From positions 1 to 64,000 of the forward strand of contig DBTQ01000027.1 in assembly GCA_002307135.1 (NCBI GenBank): 64,000 bases of DNA, read 5' to 3'. Source of the stretch: Bacteroidetes bacterium UBA1312. Its GTDB lineage: Bacteria; Bacteroidota; Bacteroidia; Chitinophagales; Chitinophagaceae. Shown piece after piece: positions 36,187-43,716 of the stretch. The translations under genes were made by a program, and so were the position numbers. The notes under the pieces were generated by a model. It was not told where the DNA came from. It saw only the letters and a program-made list of their open reading frames with translations, and ran no database searches. How positions within the stretch are numbered: position 1 is the stretch's first letter; each line of letters opens with the position of its first letter.

Positions 36187-36558
36187 ATGGGCGAATTAAT
36201 CGGTAAAAAAACAACGTTTTCTGAATTGCAATGCAGCAAGAACTTGGCTGCAACGGAAGATGCATTATATGTTGTTGGCGGAAAATGGACATTAAGGGTG
36301 ATGATTGCGTTATTGAGCGGGCATACACGTTTCAACGATTTACAACGTACCATTAAAGGTATCTCCGCAAGAGTGCTTTCGGGCGAATTGAAAGACTTAG
36401 AAATAAATGACCTCCTAAAAAGAGTTGTTGACCCTAACCAAAAACCCGTGGCGGTAGAATATATACCGACTGAATACAGCCAGTCTTTGAAGGATATCAT
36501 TTCTGCTTTGGCCGATTGGGGATTAAAACATAAAAAGAAAATTACGACACACGAATAA
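36187..36558 (+). CDS. HxlR/DUF24-family regulator
   Basis: 123 residues with the winged helix ALYVVGGKWTLRVMIALLSG, RFNDLQRTIKGISARVLSGE LKDLE, and VEYIPTEYSQSLKDIISALA. It has the N-terminal cysteine (ELQCSKNLAATE, Cys16) that in YodB/CatR senses quinones and electrophiles, unlike the 3841 paralogue. Likely represses the divergent DoxX-like gene until thiol stress. Confidence 0.9.
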   Translation: MGELIGKKTTFSELQCSKNLAATEDALYVVGGKWTLRVMIALLSGHTRFNDLQRTIKGISARVLSGELKDLEINDLLKRVVDPNQKPVAVEYIPTEYSQSLKDIISALADWGLKHKKKITTHE

Positions 36559-36564
36559 TAATAA

Positions 36565-36753
36565 TTTCATTGCCCACAGAATTTATATCCCAATGCTGTG
36601 CAGCATTGTCCTGTTACCATAGCAATATTGAGTTTTGTTAATTCCTATGTGGTCGTACAGACGATTTGCGGAAATGTAATTACCCCCAGCATGCTAGGTA
36701 GTTCGCCAGTTAGCATAAATGCGGTACAATTCTTTGACCAAATAAGAAAATAA
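36565..36753 (+). pseudogene. Possible C-terminal gene fragment
   Basis: The plus strand is open without a start codon for about 62 codons and reads YPNAVQHCPVTIAILSFVNS, then VITPSMLGSSPVSINAVQFF and DQIRK before TAA. The composition is protein-like but no family is recognised; it may be chance. Confidence 0.25.
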
Positions 36754-36765
36754 AATCTGATTATT

Positions 36766-36794
36766 GTTGTCGAACATATTATATTTGCGACAAC
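36766..36794 (+). promoter_or_regulatory. Promoter with flanking inverted repeat, putative MarR operator
   Basis: GTTGTCG (36766-36772) and CGACAAC (36788-36794) form a perfect 7-bp inverted repeat, 15 bp apart, around the -7 box TATATTTGC (36780-36788). The operon's last gene is a MarR regulator, which suggests autorepression. Confidence 0.6.
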
Positions 36795-36807
36795 ATAAAT
36801 ATATAAA

Positions 36808-37170
36808 ATGCGAAAATTAGATTTTGCATCTCTTCAGGTAAGAGATTTAGAAGTATCAAAAGCCTTCTACACAGACAAATTAGGATTTGAATTATCAGAA
36901 ATGAGCAATCCTTATGCCTGTGTTTTTAAGTTCAATAAAGGCGAAGCAAGTTTCGCTATAAGAACACCTATTGGGAACATAGACGGCAAAGAATTGGGTG
37001 TAGGTGCTTCACTTTGGTTTGCCATAGATGAAAAGATTGAAGAATTACAAAGCCGACTGTCTGAAAAAGGGGTAACACTTATAGGCTCAATCAACAATAC
37101 ACCTTTTGGTAAAACGTTGATGGCAAAAGACCCGGACGGTTACACTATTACATTTTTGGAAGCAAACTAA
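36808..37170 (+). CDS. VOC-family (glyoxalase/bleomycin-resistance fold) protein
   Basis: 120 residues. KLDFASLQVRDLEVSKAFYT to DKLGFELSE and KTLMAKDPDGYTITFLEAN are the two vicinal-oxygen-chelate repeats. Metal ligands are not clear: the expected first His is absent (Gln8-Val9 region), so a binding protein or non-metal member is possible. First gene of VOC-EVE-MarR operon; 11 bp to the next gene. Confidence 0.87.
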   Translation: MRKLDFASLQVRDLEVSKAFYTDKLGFELSEMSNPYACVFKFNKGEASFAIRTPIGNIDGKELGVGASLWFAIDEKIEELQSRLSEKGVTLIGSINNTPFGKTLMAKDPDGYTITFLEAN

Positions 37171-37181
37171 AACGACCAACA

Positions 37182-37622
37182 ATGATTAATAGAGAAACAA
37201 AATATTGGGTAATCGTGGCATCAAAAGACCACGTAAAAACGGGTATTGCCGCAGGAATTGCTCAAGCATGTCACGGAAAATCTTCACCATTAAAGAGAAT
37301 GAAGAAAGGAGATTTTGTAGTTTACTATTCAGGGAAGCAAACTATGGGTAAACCTGACAAATGCCAAGAGTTTACAGCATTAGGAAAGGTAATAGATGAT
37401 GAAATATATCAGCATCAAGTTTCGGCGGATTTTTGCCCTTCAAGACGCAACATTGAGTTTTCTGAATGTGAAGACACTTCTATTTTTCCTTTAATTGACG
37501 ATTTGGATTTTATTCAAAACAAAAAAAGTTGGGGCTATCCTTTCCGTTTTGGTTTCTTTGAAATTAACCAACACGACTTTGATTTAATTTCATCACAAAT
37601 GCTGCAACATCATTATGCTTAA
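37182..37622 (+). CDS. EVE-domain protein
   Basis: 146 residues. TKYWVIVASKDHVKTGIAAG, SPLKRMKKGDFVVYYSGKQT, FTALGKVIDDEIYQ and PFRFGFFEINQHDF fit the EVE/PUA-like fold, which binds modified bases in nucleic acids. It overlaps the MarR gene by 8 bp, showing coupled translation. Stand-alone EVE genes occur in stress operons; target base unknown. Confidence 0.87.
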   Translation: MINRETKYWVIVASKDHVKTGIAAGIAQACHGKSSPLKRMKKGDFVVYYSGKQTMGKPDKCQEFTALGKVIDDEIYQHQVSADFCPSRRNIEFSECEDTSIFPLIDDLDFIQNKKSWGYPFRFGFFEINQHDFDLISSQMLQHHYA

Positions 37623-38073
37623 AGAAATTGAATTCCATTTTAAAAGCCCAAACGATAGCCCTGGTTATTTGCTCGGACAACTGACAATGCTATGGCAGCG
37701 TAAACTAAAAAAGGTTTTAGACCCATTAGACTTGACACAAACGCAATTTGTGTTGTTGGCTGCATTAGGTTGGCTTTCAAAAAACAACAACGCTGTAACG
37801 CAAGTTGACATTGCCAATCAAAGCAATTCAGACAGGATGATGGTATCAAAAGTATTGCGAACATTAGAAGAAAAAGGTTTCATAACTCGGCAAGAACACG
37901 AAAAAGACACAAGGGCAAAAACTATTCGCCTGACAACTAGCGGGGAAATTGTTTTGCAAAAGGCGATTATTGAAGTAGAAAATGCTGACTTAGATTTTTT
38001 TGCTACGTTAGACACTAAACTTTCATCATTTAATAAAAATATGGTGCAACTTATTGATAGGAATAGCGAGTAA
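37615..38073 (+). CDS. MarR-family transcriptional regulator
   Basis: 152 residues. The winged helix is TQTQFVLLAALGWLSKNNNA to VTQVDIANQSNSDRMMVSKV LRTLEEKGFITRQEHEKDTR AKTIRLT, with the DxR wing (EKDTRAK). No redox cysteine. It overlaps the EVE gene, and a palindrome with perfect 7-bp arms lies over the operon's promoter. Likely represses VOC-EVE-MarR. Confidence 0.92.
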   Translation: MLKEIEFHFKSPNDSPGYLLGQLTMLWQRKLKKVLDPLDLTQTQFVLLAALGWLSKNNNAVTQVDIANQSNSDRMMVSKVLRTLEEKGFITRQEHEKDTRAKTIRLTTSGEIVLQKAIIEVENADLDFFATLDTKLSSFNKNMVQLIDRNSE

Positions 38074-38097
38074 AAGCACTATCGCTAACATGAAACT

Positions 38098-38136
38098 AAA
38101 TAAAAAGGGCTGATGAATCATCAGCCCTTTTTATTT
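38098..38136 (+). terminator. Terminator after the MarR operon
   Basis: AAATAAAAAGGGCTGATGA pairs perfectly with TCATCAGCCCTTTTTATTT. Confidence 0.9.
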
Positions 38137-38149
38137 AGAACAGTTCTGG

Positions 38150-38221
38150 CACAATTGAAGCACAACGAGTCACATTGTCTATATTAAATATTAAGAGTAT
38201 CTCCGCCATTCTTACTGGTAG
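38150..38221. repeat. 60-bp repeat copy flanked by 9-bp direct repeats
   Basis: 38156-38215 is identical over 60 bp (TGAAGCACAACGAGTCACAT to ATCTCCGCCATTCTTAC) to the end of the large repeat at 63120-63179. The 9-bp CAGTTCTGG flanks it at 38141-38149 and 38222-38230, like a target-site duplication. Confidence 0.75.
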
Positions 38222-38459
38222 CAGTTCTGGAGCTCTGGTTTATCTTAATCCCGTACAAGACCAGTTGCAAATAGTACTGTAAGGGCTTACAAACATTCAT
38301 TAGCCTAATAAAATCCCAAAGCATATTTCCTTTTATACACAGGAAAAACTACCAGATGTTTTTTCTTATCCGGCTCGGTGAAGATTGCGTAATGCCGAGA
38401 TAAGAGGCAAGGTAGAACAGCGGAATCAGGTGTTAAAAATTTTAAAAAGCATTGCAGAT
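38222..38459. other. Intergenic region, one hairpin, no gene seen
   Basis: After the repeat copy the sequence holds a bulged hairpin TCTTATCCGGCTCGG to CCGAGATAAGA (38364-38405). No coding frame was recognised. Confidence 0.45.
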
Positions 38460-38510
38460 TTTGTGGGCAAATAAATTATTGTACATTTGCATTGACTGAC
38501 TAAACAGTCA
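38460..38510 (+). promoter_or_regulatory. Consensus promoter with TetR-type palindrome
   Basis: TTTG (38460-38463)-N18-TACATTTGC is a full Bacteroidota promoter. TGACTG-ACTAAA-CAGTCA (38493-38510), a perfect inverted repeat, covers the transcription start. The TetR gene lies in the same unit, so autorepression is likely. Confidence 0.7.
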
Positions 38511-38524
38511 CTAAATTATCAGAT

Positions 38525-38932
38525 ATGGGAACAAAAAAAATAGCAGAAAACTATTTCAATGCAATGGTGACCGGAAATTTCGATGAATTGAACAAATTAA
38601 AAACGCCTGATTGTGTTTATTGGCTAAGTGGTGAGCAGTCCTGGCCGTTTGGAGGTTACCAATCACCAGAAAATCAGGCAAAATTATGGGGCACCGTAGC
38701 AGAACGATTCCCGGAGGGAATGAAAATGACACTTCAATCTATCACGGCAGACGAAGAGCGGGCAGCACTTTATGTTCACATTCTGGGAACGCGAAAGGAT
38801 GGTCGTATCTACGAAAACAATGTGATGCTGCTTTTAACCTTTAAGGATGGCTTAATTAGCGGGCTTTATGAATATTTGGATACCATTATGGTTAATGAAT
38901 TATTCTGTGGCCCGATGAATGATGTAAAGTAA
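38525..38932 (+). CDS. SnoaL-like / NTF2-like protein
   Basis: 135 residues: KIAENYFNAMVTGNFDELNK, CVYWLSGEQSWPFGGYQSPE and FKDGLISGLYEYLDTIMVNE fit the SnoaL-like cone fold that binds small hydrophobic molecules; many are enzymes or hydratases, others just binders. First gene of a unit with TetR and an NAD(P)-binding protein, under a palindrome-covered promoter. Confidence 0.85.
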   Translation: MGTKKIAENYFNAMVTGNFDELNKLKTPDCVYWLSGEQSWPFGGYQSPENQAKLWGTVAERFPEGMKMTLQSITADEERAALYVHILGTRKDGRIYENNVMLLLTFKDGLISGLYEYLDTIMVNELFCGPMNDVK

Positions 38933-39011
38933 TAGTTGATAATATTAGGAATGCGATAGAAGTGTATAAGTATTTTGTACTTCGATTGCCTTCAAAAATT
39001 AATCTTAATCT

Positions 39012-39575
39012 ATGGATAAAAGGGAAAAACTACTTCAAACCGCATTGAAATTATTTGTATCACAAGGATTTAATGATACACCGACGAGTAAAATTGCAAA
39101 AGAGGCAGGTATAGCAACCGGGACTTTGTTTTATTTTTTTCCGACTAAAGATGAATTGATCATTTCACTTTACTTAAAACTAAAGGGGCAGGTAGCAGAA
39201 AGTATAAATGTTGCACTGGCAGAAGTTAAATCAACAAAGGACGTTATCAAGACTTATTATGAAGAATCGCTTAAATGGTCGCTCCGAAATCCAAACGAAT
39301 TTTCATTTCTGGCGCAGTTTTCTAATTCCCCCTATCTGAAGAAAATCGGGGCTGATGAAATTTCGGCTCAAATAGCGCCCGTATTACAACATTTTCGTGT
39401 GGCTATCGAGGAGCAACAGATCGCTGATATTGATGTAAAGTTATTGTATGCTTTGATCAGTAATCAGGTATTTGGTGTAAATCAATACCTTTCTTCAAAT
39501 AAATTCACCAAAAAAGAACAGCATAACATCATTGAGGATACATTCTTTATGTTTTGGAAAATGATTGAACGCTGA
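39012..39575 (+). CDS. TetR/AcrR-family transcriptional regulator
   Basis: 187 residues. N-terminal HTH REKLLQTALKLFVSQGFNDT PTSKIAKEAGIATGTLFYFF PTKDEL is canonical. The C-terminal ligand domain (residues ~75-180) is variable. It probably binds the palindrome at 38493 and controls the SnoaL-like gene upstream and the reductase downstream; ligand unknown. 79 bp after the first gene with a possible minor promoter. Confidence 0.92.
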   Translation: MDKREKLLQTALKLFVSQGFNDTPTSKIAKEAGIATGTLFYFFPTKDELIISLYLKLKGQVAESINVALAEVKSTKDVIKTYYEESLKWSLRNPNEFSFLAQFSNSPYLKKIGADEISAQIAPVLQHFRVAIEEQQIADIDVKLLYALISNQVFGVNQYLSSNKFTKKEQHNIIEDTFFMFWKMIER

Positions 39576-39600
39576 TGAGCAAGGTAATAGAAATAAGAAA

Positions 39601-40263
39601 ATGAAAATAATAATAACAGGAGCCACAGGAATGATTGGGGAAGGCGTTTTGCTGGCTTCTCTTGATCATCCCAATATTACCGAGGTATTGATGGTGAATA
39701 GAAGAGTTGCTCCGTTAAAGCATCCCAAACTTTCTGAACTGATCGTAAAAGATTTTACAGATTTAGCCGCATATAGCGCTCAATTGACTGGCTACGATGG
39801 CTGTTTTTATTGCGCAGGAATAAGTTCCTTTGGTATGGATGAGCAGAAATACAGCCACATCACTTTTTACACCACAATAATGTTTGCAAAGGAACTTGCC
39901 CGTTTCAATCCCAATATGGTTTTCTTTTACTTATCTGGAGTTTATGCAGATAGTTCGGAAAATGGAAAAATAATGTGGGCAAGGATAAAAGGCAAAACGG
40001 AGAACGCATTAAATGAGCTACATTTTAAAGCGGCTTACAGCTTCCGGCCTGGTTTTATTATTCCGTTGAAAGCACAGAAAAACGTGCGGTTGATTTATAA
40101 AGGACTTGAGCTTATCTATCCTTTTGTTTTTCCAAATAAAACCTTGACTTATGACGAAATCGGAACTGCATTAATGCAAATACTGACACTTGGATGCAAC
40201 AAAAATATTTTAGAAATAAAAGATTTAAAATTAATTGCCAAACAGGCTGAGCTGGACAAATAA
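39601..40263 (+). CDS. NAD-dependent epimerase/reductase-like protein
   Basis: 220 residues from ATG 39601. MKIIITGATGMIGEGVLLAS is the Rossmann motif; HFKAAYSFRPGFIIPLKAQK and FPNKTLTYDEIGTALMQILT follow. It is a short NAD(P)H-binding protein related to YbjT/HTATIP2-like families. The ORF can be opened at 39565, but that stretch is not conserved-looking and overlaps the TetR stop. End of the SnoaL-TetR unit. Confidence 0.82.
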   Translation: MKIIITGATGMIGEGVLLASLDHPNITEVLMVNRRVAPLKHPKLSELIVKDFTDLAAYSAQLTGYDGCFYCAGISSFGMDEQKYSHITFYTTIMFAKELARFNPNMVFFYLSGVYADSSENGKIMWARIKGKTENALNELHFKAAYSFRPGFIIPLKAQKNVRLIYKGLELIYPFVFPNKTLTYDEIGTALMQILTLGCNKNILEIKDLKLIAKQAELDK

Positions 40264-40343
40264 ATTCGAAACGATAAAGTTTATTTGTAAAGAAAAGTCT
40301 GCCGGCTACCTTTTCGTTCAGCCTGTATATGATATGGTGCACG

Positions 40344-40396
40344 CTGATTGGGCAGAGTCACGTTGATTATATTAAAAGTATCATCAACATTCTTAC
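40344..40396. repeat. Diverged copy of the 60-bp repeat
   Basis: GAGTCACGTTGATTATATTA and ACATTCTTAC match GAGTCACATTGTCTATATTA and CCATTCTTAC of the other copies with a few changes and a 4-bp gap. Its end supplies the TAA stop of the gene at 40393-40536. Confidence 0.6.
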
Positions 40397-40536
40397 ACTT
40401 CGGGATGTATAGTGCAAGTGTACTTAGTAGCAGTTGTGTGTTTCTTTACCTTCTTACCATGACCATCATGTACGAACGATGGTGTTGCAATTGCAGCGGC
40501 CATAATAATGGCAATTCCTAATAGTGCCTTTTTCAT
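40393..40536 (-). CDS. Truncated heavy-metal-binding small secreted protein, 47 residues
   Basis: ATG at 40536, TAA at 40393-40395. Signal-like MKKALLGIAIIMAAAIATPS, then HDGHGKKVKKHTT, then KYTCTIHPEV and stop. YTCxxHPEV is the first half of the heavy-metal-binding domain; the remaining KPGxCPxCGM part is missing. The sequence after HPEV is the 60-bp repeat end (GTAAGAATG on the minus strand), so insertion of the repeat probably truncated the gene. It lies next to the multicopper oxidase-CopB fusion, consistent with metal handling. Confidence 0.65.
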   Translation of the reverse strand: MKKALLGIAIIMAAAIATPSFVHDGHGKKVKKHTTATKYTCTIHPEV

Positions 40537-40568
40537 TTGGTTGTTTTAACTGGTTGATAAAATGTTTA

Positions 40569-43103
40569 TTAATACGTTATTGTTATCCCTAAACCCAATC
40601 CCATGTCACTGTCTTCATGTGTGGATACTGAAAAATATTTGGTAACGATATACCGAAGCCCAATCATGTATTCTTTATCTGTATTTATCATCATGCTAAA
40701 ACGCAAACGGCTTGTAATCGGTACATCTTCTCTACTTAACTGAAAACGGAATTTACCATCGCCATCAACTCTTCCGTCTGCAACAAATAACAAGGGCAAT
40801 GTGTAAGCAATACCTGCCACAACTGTTTTGCGATTACCCTTATTACTGCTCTGGCCAAACATATTTTTTGCGTCGTTACCAAAAAGGTTTTCAGGGCCAC
40901 CTGCTACTTTGTAGTGATAATCAAAGCCAACATAAGGATACAGCCACTGATTTCTGCCTATATAGCGACCAAGCATCGTTTCGCTTTCATATCCGTGCAT
41001 ATCCTGATAGCCCAAATGCCAAAGCGTGCTCAATTTCCAGCGGGTTTGTGCCAACATAGCCATACCATCACTACCATTGCTTTCTATGCCAACTTTTGCC
41101 ATAAAATGTGGCATACGGTCATCAGAAAATAACCTGCGTTGTGCCAGTTTTGGATCAGGTATTTCTGGATTAGGTGCCGAATTTTCATAACTAAAAACCC
41201 TCCCCATACCACTCATCATGTGGTAGAGTATATGGCAGTGAAAAAACCAATCGCCGCTTTCGGTTGCAGCAAATTCAATGGTATCCCTTTCCATCGGCAT
41301 CATATCCAACACGTTTTTTAATGGTGCATAGTCACCTTGTCCGTTGAATATCCTAAAGTCATGGCCATGCAGGTGCATCGGATGCCGCATCATCGAGTTG
41401 TTGTATAAAATGATCTTTACATTTTCACTTTTCTTAATTAAAATCCTGTCGCTTTCAGAAACGGTTTTATTGTCCAGGCTCCAAACGTAGCGGTTCATGT
41501 TCCCCGTCAATTCAAAATTCAGTTCTTTTACCGGCCCCTTCGGTAAAGTTGTTTTTTCGGTAGCACGTAACATGCCATAATTAAGGGTAACTATGTTGGA
41601 ATTATCACTTGGCATATCCATGCCAGCCATGCTGGCATTATCCGTCTTCGTCTGCACCTTATCATCCATCTTCATTCCAGGTATTTTATTCGCACTGTTA
41701 CTATCTATCTCATGCTCAAAACCAGTTAACTCTGGATACATAACTGTATTCATATCCATCGTTTGATTTTGCATTTTCATGTCGTCCATTTCCACCATGT
41801 TTCCGTGCATATCCATCATGCTATTCATCATCTTCATCCCGGCAAAATATTTGAGCTTAGGCAGTTTTGCAGCAGGTACTTTTTCGCCACTACCCAACCA
41901 TAGCGAAGCGGATTTAGTGCGGTCTTCAGGTGTCACCAAAAACTCGTAGCTTTTATTTTCGGGAATCGTTACAACAACATCGTAAGTCTCTGAAACAGCT
42001 ATAATCAACCTGTCCACTTCTATAGGCACTACGTCGTTGCCGTCATTGGCAACCACTGTTATCTTGCCGCCTGAATAGGTGAGCCAAAAATAATCGGACG
42101 CGCCACCGTTTGAAATCCGCAACCTTACTTTATCGCCCGCTTTAAATTGTGATTGTACATTCTGATTCTTACCGTTGATTAAAAAATTGTCATAGTAAAC
42201 ATCACTCACATCCATTGCATTCATCCGCTTCCATTCATTAGTCAACTTGGTTTTGAGATGACCTGTTTTCAGCGCTTCGCCATAGCTTTGTGTTGTCCCT
42301 TTTTTGATCGCAAACCAATCTGTAGCATTCTTTAAGCTGCGGTGTATTTCGTTGGGTTTCATGTCAGCCCACTCGCTTATCAGGATAGGTATCGTAGGTA
42401 TATCCCATTCTTTTCTCTTATTGATGATAAAAGAACCATACATGCCAATCTGTTCCTGCAACTGGGTATGGCTATGATACCAGTGCGTGCCATTCTGAAT
42501 AATCGGAAATTTATACAAATAGGTGGTGTGTGGTTTAATAGGCATTTGCGTAAGGTTAGGCACACCATCATATCTATTGGGCAATTGTAACCCGTGCCAA
42601 TGCAAGGAAGTTTCTTCATTCATTTCATTGTGAACATAAATTTCTGCTGTGTCGCCCTCGGTAAAAGTAAGCGTAGGCATAGGGATTTGCCCATTTACAG
42701 CAATAGCCCGCTTACGTTTTTTACCGAACATTACGATTGTGTCAGCTATGTATAAGTCGTAACGCACTGTGTGTGATAGTGTATTATTGACAATCGTTTT
42801 CATGAGTTCCTGATTTGCTTTGGGCATATCTATTCCAGACATATTGTTCATTGCCTTTGAACTGTCCTTTATCTGCATACCATCGTCTTGATGACCGAAA
42901 GCATCCTTGGTTTTTTCCTTAACCAGCTTCATCCCGCACTTGGGGCAGTTGCCGGGTTTTGTAGCATGGATTTCCGGGTGCATTGGGCATGTATATGTTA
43001 CTGGCTGTTGCTTGATTTCTTTTTTATCCATGTCCTTCATGACTTGTGCATGTGCAAAGGAATAGGTCGCAAAAACTAATATTATGGCTGCTATTTTTTT
43101 CAT
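40569..43103 (-). CDS. copA: Multicopper oxidase (CopA-like) fused to heavy-metal domain and CopB-like barrel
   Basis: 844 residues from ATG 43103 (MKKIAAIILVFATYSFAHA signal). Residues ~36-60: YTCPMHPEIHATKPGNCPKC, heavy-metal-binding domain. ~110-660: multicopper oxidase with HWHGLQLPN, HWYHSHT, HPMHLHGHDF and HCHILYHMMSGM copper ligands and a Met/His-rich insert (~430-530) as in CopA. ~670-844: NPEIPDPKLAQRRLFSDDRM and ETMLGRYIGRNQWLYPYVGF, a CopB-like outer-membrane beta domain normally encoded separately. Likely oxidises Cu(I) in the periplasm and anchors to the outer membrane. The single-protein fusion is unusual. Confidence 0.88.
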   Translation of the reverse strand: MKKIAAIILVFATYSFAHAQVMKDMDKKEIKQQPVTYTCPMHPEIHATKPGNCPKCGMKLVKEKTKDAFGHQDDGMQIKDSSKAMNNMSGIDMPKANQELMKTIVNNTLSHTVRYDLYIADTIVMFGKKRKRAIAVNGQIPMPTLTFTEGDTAEIYVHNEMNEETSLHWHGLQLPNRYDGVPNLTQMPIKPHTTYLYKFPIIQNGTHWYHSHTQLQEQIGMYGSFIINKRKEWDIPTIPILISEWADMKPNEIHRSLKNATDWFAIKKGTTQSYGEALKTGHLKTKLTNEWKRMNAMDVSDVYYDNFLINGKNQNVQSQFKAGDKVRLRISNGGASDYFWLTYSGGKITVVANDGNDVVPIEVDRLIIAVSETYDVVVTIPENKSYEFLVTPEDRTKSASLWLGSGEKVPAAKLPKLKYFAGMKMMNSMMDMHGNMVEMDDMKMQNQTMDMNTVMYPELTGFEHEIDSNSANKIPGMKMDDKVQTKTDNASMAGMDMPSDNSNIVTLNYGMLRATEKTTLPKGPVKELNFELTGNMNRYVWSLDNKTVSESDRILIKKSENVKIILYNNSMMRHPMHLHGHDFRIFNGQGDYAPLKNVLDMMPMERDTIEFAATESGDWFFHCHILYHMMSGMGRVFSYENSAPNPEIPDPKLAQRRLFSDDRMPHFMAKVGIESNGSDGMAMLAQTRWKLSTLWHLGYQDMHGYESETMLGRYIGRNQWLYPYVGFDYHYKVAGGPENLFGNDAKNMFGQSSNKGNRKTVVAGIAYTLPLLFVADGRVDGDGKFRFQLSREDVPITSRLRFSMMINTDKEYMIGLRYIVTKYFSVSTHEDSDMGLGLGITITY

Positions 43104-43155
43104 TATTAAATTACTATTAAAATATTTCATTCCTACTTGAAAAGGAATAAAAATT

Positions 43156-43188
43156 GGCATGAACAATTCTAATAAAATTGCCCATGCC
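43156..43188 (-). terminator. Hairpin after the DUF6799 gene
   Basis: GGCATGAACAATT with AATTGCCCATGCC, 11-bp pairing with small internal mismatch, 8 bp after the stop. Confidence 0.55.
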
Positions 43189-43195
43189 TTTCTCC

Positions 43196-43651
43196 TTATG
43201 ATTTCTTTTTCATTGCCATTCCACATTTAGGGCATTTGCCAGGCTTAGCGCTTGTAACTTCTGGATGCATGGGACAGCTATACATGGCCGCTGGCATATC
43301 CTTCATTTTGTCGGTACACATTTTTCCGCTCATGTCCATGCAATCCCCTTCTTTCATCATCATCGTCTTGCCATCCTTCATTTTGCACTCACCATTTGTC
43401 ATGCAAGTAGTACCATTTTTCATAGCCATATCCTTTTGCATAGGCATGGTTTTGCCGTCTTTCATTACCATCATTTTGCCATCCTTCATCATGCAACAAT
43501 CTTTCATCATGCAACAATCTTTCATCATTGCGCCATGTTTCGTCTTAGATGAATGTTTGTGGGTCTGTGCATTAGCATTAAACGAAATGACCATTAAGAA
43601 AATGGCTAAGAGAGCAGCCATTTTTGGTAAAAACATTTTTTGAACTTTCAT
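43196..43651 (-). CDS. Met/Cys-rich DUF6799 plus heavy-metal-binding domain protein
   Basis: 151 residues. Signal peptide to ~28; CCMMKDCCMMKDGKMMVMKD GK and GECKMKDGKTMMMKEGDCMD are DUF6799-type repeats rich in Met and Cys; the end has YSCPMHPEVTSAKPGKCPKC GMAMKKKS, a complete heavy-metal-binding domain. Predicted soluble periplasmic metal (Cu) buffer or chaperone. It lies between the copper oxidase and copper ATPase genes. Confidence 0.85.
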   Translation of the reverse strand: MKVQKMFLPKMAALLAIFLMVISFNANAQTHKHSSKTKHGAMMKDCCMMKDCCMMKDGKMMVMKDGKTMPMQKDMAMKNGTTCMTNGECKMKDGKTMMMKEGDCMDMSGKMCTDKMKDMPAAMYSCPMHPEVTSAKPGKCPKCGMAMKKKS

Positions 43652-43716
43652 AATAATTATATTTTATTCCGTCAGTACCGCTGTTGCCCGGTTTTTCAGT
43701 TTCGCTGTTACCCGAT

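Noticed and set aside
43236..43643. Long plus-strand ORFs rich in His/Ile opposite the DUF6799 gene
   Set aside because: Low-complexity shadow of the MKDGK repeats on the other strand.
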